Shown one piece after another: positions 6,756-9,058 of a stretch of 9,058 nucleotides of DNA. A program made the position numbers and the translations under genes. The stretch covers positions 1 to 9,058 of the forward strand of contig JAJYSQ010000034.1 of the NCBI GenBank assembly GCA_021793495.1, given 5' to 3'. This DNA is from Actinomycetes bacterium (GTDB taxonomy: Bacteria > Actinomycetota > Actinomycetes > JAJYSQ01). How positions within the stretch are numbered: position 1 is the first letter of the stretch; every line of letters starts with the position of its first letter. The notes under the pieces were generated by a model. The model was not told the origin of the DNA. It ran no database searches and was given only the letters and a program-made list of their open reading frames with translations.

Positions 6756-6809
6756 ACCCGGCTCACCGGTCACCGGGATCGCGTACCACCCGGCCCACCG
6801 GTCACCGGG
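6756..6809 (+). promoter_or_regulatory. Pair of 22-bp direct repeats, candidate operator
   Basis: Bases 6756-6777 and 6788-6809 match at 21 of 22 positions (core CACCGGTCACCGGG); only the eighth base differs, T versus C. The repeats are 32 bp apart start to start, about three helical turns, and the second ends one base before the -35 box of the ABC operon. An inverted copy of the core (GGTGACCGG) lies at 6719-6727. A regulator binding here is inferred. Confidence 0.45.
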
Positions 6810-6810
6810 G

Positions 6811-6846
6811 CTGACGAGCGCCACTGCCACTGACTAGGCTGCCGGG
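6811..6846 (+). promoter_or_regulatory. ABC transporter operon promoter, leaderless start
   Basis: CTGACG (6811-6816) is a recognisable -35, 18 bases before TAGGCT (6835-6840), which is followed by GCCGGG and the GTG start at 6847. This is the best-formed of the four promoters. It lies directly downstream of a pair of 22-bp direct repeats. Confidence 0.6.
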
Positions 6847-7701
6847 GTGCCCCCTGGATCCGGTGCGCCGTCCACCGGGCCGCCCCCGGTGCTCATCGGC
6901 ACGTCCGTACCGTTCGCCGCGGGCCGGCGCGCCGGGCACACGTTCGCGGTGCTGGCCAGCCTCCTCGTGTGGCTGGTGATGCTCGCGCCGCTGCTGCCGC
7001 TGGTGACCCGGCTGCACGCTCGTACCATCGCCGCCACCGGGCGGACCGGCCCGGGATGGTCCCCGGTGTGGGTGTCGCTGGGCTCGGCCGGGATCGCGCT
7101 GACCGTGCTGGTGCTCGGTGGGACCGGTCTGGCCTGGATGCTGGCCACCGGGCGGCTGCCCGCGCCCCGGGTGTGGGAGGCGGGGCTGCTGCTCATGCAG
7201 CTCATGCCGCCGCTGGTGATCGGGCTGCTGCTGGTGTTCCTGGTCGGTCCGTACACCGCGGTCGGCCGGCTGCTGGCCGATGTGCACCTGTCGGCCACCA
7301 ACACGTTCCTGGCCTTGGTGGTCGCCGAGGTGTACGAGGCCGCGCCGTACTACGTGCTCGGCGCGCAGGCCGCGTTCGCCGCGCTGGACCCACGGCTGGC
7401 GGTGACCGCGGGGCTGCTGGGGGACCGTCCGGTACGGACGTTCCGCCGGGTGAGCCTGCCGCTGGCCGCCCCGGGCCTGGCTGCCGCGCTGGCCGCCGCG
7501 TGGGCCCGGGCGGTCGGCGCGTTCGGCGCGGTGATCATCATTGCCTACCATCCGTACGGGCTGCCGTTGGCGGTGTGGACGACCTTGGAGGAGGTGGGGT
7601 TGGAGCAGGCCTTGCCGTACGCGGCGGCGCTGCTGCTGGTCGCGGTGCCGGTCCCGTTGGCTGCCTACCTGTGGAGTGCGCGTGCTCGACGTCGACGTTG
7701 A
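6847..7701 (+). CDS. ABC transporter permease, molybdate (ModB-like) type
   Basis: This is an inner-membrane permease subunit of a binding-protein-dependent importer. Its 284 residues hold about six hydrophobic segments (about 33-55, 78-101, 112-136, 152-172, 212-235 and 256-277). A cytoplasmic coupling (EAA-type) loop is at about 172-210 and ends VSLPLAAPGL, followed by WARAVGAFGAVIIIAY (219-234), where ModB and related oxyanion permeases have AR-x-(I/L)GEFG. A single 6-TM permease fits ModB/WtpB better than the double-length iron permeases or the paired CysT/CysW. GTG at 6847 lies six bases after a TAGGCT box, so the message is probably leaderless. The ATPase gene overlaps its 3' end by 20 bases. 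No periplasmic-type binding protein is visible in the window, which leaves molybdate, tungstate or another oxyanion as inference. Confidence 0.85.
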   Translation: MPPGSGAPSTGPPPVLIGTSVPFAAGRRAGHTFAVLASLLVWLVMLAPLLPLVTRLHARTIAATGRTGPGWSPVWVSLGSAGIALTVLVLGGTGLAWMLATGRLPAPRVWEAGLLLMQLMPPLVIGLLLVFLVGPYTAVGRLLADVHLSATNTFLALVVAEVYEAAPYYVLGAQAAFAALDPRLAVTAGLLGDRPVRTFRRVSLPLAAPGLAAALAAAWARAVGAFGAVIIIAYHPYGLPLAVWTTLEEVGLEQALPYAAALLLVAVPVPLAAYLWSARARRRR

Positions 7702-8722
7702 GGTGCCGCGCTCGTCGTTCGTGGTGCGTGCCGCGTTCTGCGTGGGTGTGGCGGGACGGTTGGCGTTGTACGGGCCCAGCGGGTCGGGCAAGACAACGGT
7801 GCTGGAGACCATCGCCGGACTGGTACGTCCGTCCAGAGGGCATGTGGTGCTCGGCGGCCGGACGTTGACCAGTGCCCCGCCGTGCCGGGTCGTTGCGCTG
7901 CCCGACCGGCGGATCGGGCTGCTGGCCCAGGCTCCGGGGCTGTTCGCCCACCTGGACGTGGCGGCCAACTTGGCGTACGGGGCACGCAGCCCGGCGCAGC
8001 GCGACCGGCTGCCCGGGCTCACCGAGGCGCTGGGGCTCACCGGGCTGCTGGGCGCGCGGCCTCGGGAGCTGTCCGGCGGTCAGGCGCAGCGGGTCGCGCT
8101 GGGCCGGGTGCTGGTCACCGACGTGGACCTGGTGCTGCTGGACGAGCCGTTCGCCGGGCTGGACCCGGCGGCTCGTGCGGAGCTTGCCGGGCTGGTGGAC
8201 CGGGTGCTCGCCGAGCGGCGGGTGGCGGCGATCCTGGTCAGCCACGAGCTGGGGGAGGCACAGGGGTTCTCTGGCCGGCTCGGGGTGATCCATGGTGGGC
8301 GTCTGCTGGCCGTGGGGGGGTCGGCCGAGCTGGTACGCGATCCGCGGACCTCCGAGGTGGCCGGGCTGTTGGGGTATCGGGGAGTGCTGCCGCCGACCGT
8401 GACCGGGGACGGTACGTGGCGGGGGGTGCATCCGGACCGGGTGGTGAGCGGGGCCTGGTCGGAGCGGGGGATCGTGCTCACCGGGTGCGTGGTGAGGGTG
8501 CAGCCGCACGGGCCGCGGGTGCGCGTGACGCTCGAGCTGCCCGGGGCGGGTGCCGGGCGCGGTGGGCGCGAGCTGCCCGAGGGCGCCCCGGTCAGGGTGG
8601 AGGCGCACCTGGACGCCCCGGTCGAGGTCGGGCAGCCGGTGACCGTGACCGCTCTCGACCCCCCGCTGCTCGACCCGCCGGTGCTTGACCCGCCGGTGGC
8701 GCCCCGGCAGGCAGGGACGTAG
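7682..8722 (+). CDS. ABC transporter ATP-binding protein, ModC-like
   Basis: This is the cytoplasmic ATPase partner of the preceding permease. From GTG at 7682 it is 346 residues: Walker A GPSGSGKTT (31-39), Q-loop Q83 in LLAQAPGLFAHL, signature LSGGQAQRVALGR (130-142), Walker B LVLLDEP (150-156, catalytic E155), D-loop AGLD (158-161) and H-loop His188 in LVSHELGEA. The N-terminus MLDVDVEV, the PDRRIGLLAQ stretch and the NLAYG that follows resemble ModC. A C-terminal beta-rich domain (about 245-326, starting RGVHPDRVV) looks like a TOBE-type regulatory domain, and the tail carries three (L/V)LDPP repeats (325-338). I chose 7682 because GGAG (7673-7676) lies five bases upstream; GTG at 7676 is the alternative. 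The frame is open back to 7541, but that part overlaps permease coding sequence. No catalytic residue is missing. Confidence 0.88.
   Translation: MLDVDVEVPRSSFVVRAAFCVGVAGRLALYGPSGSGKTTVLETIAGLVRPSRGHVVLGGRTLTSAPPCRVVALPDRRIGLLAQAPGLFAHLDVAANLAYGARSPAQRDRLPGLTEALGLTGLLGARPRELSGGQAQRVALGRVLVTDVDLVLLDEPFAGLDPAARAELAGLVDRVLAERRVAAILVSHELGEAQGFSGRLGVIHGGRLLAVGGSAELVRDPRTSEVAGLLGYRGVLPPTVTGDGTWRGVHPDRVVSGAWSERGIVLTGCVVRVQPHGPRVRVTLELPGAGAGRGGRELPEGAPVRVEAHLDAPVEVGQPVTVTALDPPLLDPPVLDPPVAPRQAGT
8654..8698. repeat. Three 15-bp tandem repeats near the 3' end of the ABC ATPase gene
   Basis: Units at 8654-8668, 8669-8683 and 8684-8698 follow the pattern CTCGACCCGCCGGTG with a few substitutions. They encode three LDPP-containing pentapeptides in the tail of the ATPase, beyond the recognisable domains. 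Confidence 0.85.
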
Positions 8723-8742
8723 GCGTGGGCCCCTCCACGTCC
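8715..8742 (+). terminator. Hairpin at the end of the ABC operon, possible terminator
   Basis: GGACGT (8715-8720) pairs with ACGTCC (8737-8742), and GG (8722-8723) with CC (8735-8736), leaving A8721 bulged. An alternative stem pairs CGTGG (8724-8728) with CCACG (8735-8739). The hairpin straddles the ATPase stop codon in the 89-bp gap before the convergent gene. No T-run follows, so termination here is tentative. Confidence 0.3.
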
Positions 8743-8811
8743 TCCATGAACTACACGAACTGCAGTGCCGAGCTCGTCCCGTCCGAGAACCAGAGGACTC
8801 GGCGGCCCCCT

Positions 8812-9058
8812 CTACAGCAGCGAGAAGACGTCGGCGATCACCAGCTCGGCGGCGGAGTCGATCTCGTAGCCTTCGGGCCACGCCGCGACGAGCGGGTTCA
8901 GGCCATTCCAGAAGTTACGGTCTCGAAGTTTTGCCCGGAGATTCTGCTCGGCGAGCCCGCGGGTGTACGTGTCGGGCCGGTAGGGAGTGAAGCATTCGAC
9001 GATGTCGGCCGTGGCCAGCTCGAGGCGGGTGAGCGCCGACCGCCGATCGAATAAGTCG
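8812..9058 (-). CDS. C-terminal fragment of an unidentified protein, possibly AbiEii-type nucleotidyltransferase toxin
   Basis: A minus-strand frame enters from the right edge and ends with TAG at 8812-8814, giving 81 visible residues (first full codon at 9055-9057). The sequence ends RAKLRDRNFWNGLNPLVAAW, then PEGYEIDSAAELVIADVFSLL. A pattern of KL-x-D-x2-F then a DL-x-PLV-like motif, then a helix with AAELV, is what I remember from C-termini of AbiEii/AbiGii-type nucleotidyltransferase proteins, but this is recollection of a pattern only. Support for coding: 81 open codons, conservative protein-like composition, and a stop that converges on the ATPase gene. Codon use differs from neighbours (TTA, AAA, AAT, CTT, CGT, GCA occur), consistent with recent acquisition. 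The function is uncertain. Confidence 0.5.
   Translation of the reverse strand, partial: DLFDRRSALTRLELATADIVECFTPYRPDTYTRGLAEQNLRAKLRDRNFWNGLNPLVAAWPEGYEIDSAAELVIADVFSLL

Noticed and set aside
6738..6775. Nested inverted repeats around GGCGCGCGCC and CCGGTCACC as a rho-independent terminator
   Set aside because: Pairing is possible, but any high-GC stretch offers this. No T-run follows, and the direct repeats next to the promoter are a better explanation.
6756..6809. The two 22-bp repeats as a minimal CRISPR array
   Set aside because: There are only two copies, the 10-base gap is too short for a spacer, and no cas genes are near.
7541..7681. Upstream extension of the ABC ATPase frame to an ATG at 7541
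   Set aside because: It would overlap 160 bases of permease coding sequence and encodes Arg/Trp/Cys-rich sequence unlike any ATPase N-terminus. GTG at 7682 has a Shine-Dalgarno and gives the ModC-like start MLDVDVEV.
6802..8881. Long minus-strand frames opposite the ABC permease and ATPase
   Set aside because: The plus strand carries Walker A, signature and Walker B motifs and permease membrane segments; the minus frames are Arg/Gln/Pro/His-rich shadows.
8725..9054. Plus-strand frame of about 109 codons from GTG 8725
   Set aside because: It is opposite the 81-residue minus-strand fragment, whose composition and end look more protein-like. I see no motif in the plus frame.

Overview
The window is very GC-rich, with strong third-position G/C bias and several GTG starts. 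It encodes an actinobacterial set of proteins: a GGPP synthase of the IdsA/CrtE type, bacterial carotenoid enzymes, and a mannosyltransferase that uses polyprenol-phosphate-mannose. I infer a pigmented high-GC actinobacterium whose cell envelope carries mannosylated lipoglycan. The species cannot be told from the sequence.

Left block, minus strand (about 1-4938). The reading order is crtE (GGPP synthase), crtI (phytoene desaturase), an MptA/MptB-family membrane mannosyltransferase, and crtB (phytoene synthase, cut by the left edge). crtE and crtI overlap by 4 bases. The mannosyltransferase has its own promoter 101 bp after crtI, and crtB follows it by 17 bp with a Shine-Dalgarno sequence. Together CrtE, CrtB and CrtI would take C5 precursors to GGPP, phytoene and lycopene-type carotenoids. 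The mannosyltransferase uses a different polyprenoid-linked substrate and sits physically inside the pigment operon.

Centre, plus strand (5003-6638). metF (5,10-methylenetetrahydrofolate reductase) diverges from crtE across only 64 bp, and an integral-membrane CDP-alcohol phosphatidyltransferase starts one base after metF stops. The metF / prenyl synthase / MptA-B block resembles the mycobacterial Rv2172c-Rv2173-Rv2174 neighbourhood, with crtI and crtB apparently interleaved.

Right block, plus strand (6639-8722). A 208-bp intergenic region holds a 20-bp tandem repeat, a strong G-quadruplex candidate and a pair of 22-bp direct repeats just upstream of a promoter. It precedes an ABC permease and ATPase pair of molybdate (ModB/ModC) type with no binding protein in view. 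At the right edge, a minus-strand gene with less GC-biased codons enters. Only its last 81 residues are visible, and they weakly resemble the C-terminus of AbiEii-type nucleotidyltransferase toxins.

All four transcription units that start inside the window share one promoter layout: a TAnnnT -10 box, exactly six bases, then the start codon (GTG, GTG, ATG, GTG). This predicts leaderless mRNAs. Five short tandem duplications occur in genes or at gene ends. I see no RNA genes, CRISPR arrays or insertion sequences. No stretch over 300 bases lacks a gene. I did not find a clear new biological system; the most interesting points are the gene arrangement and the regulatory architecture.
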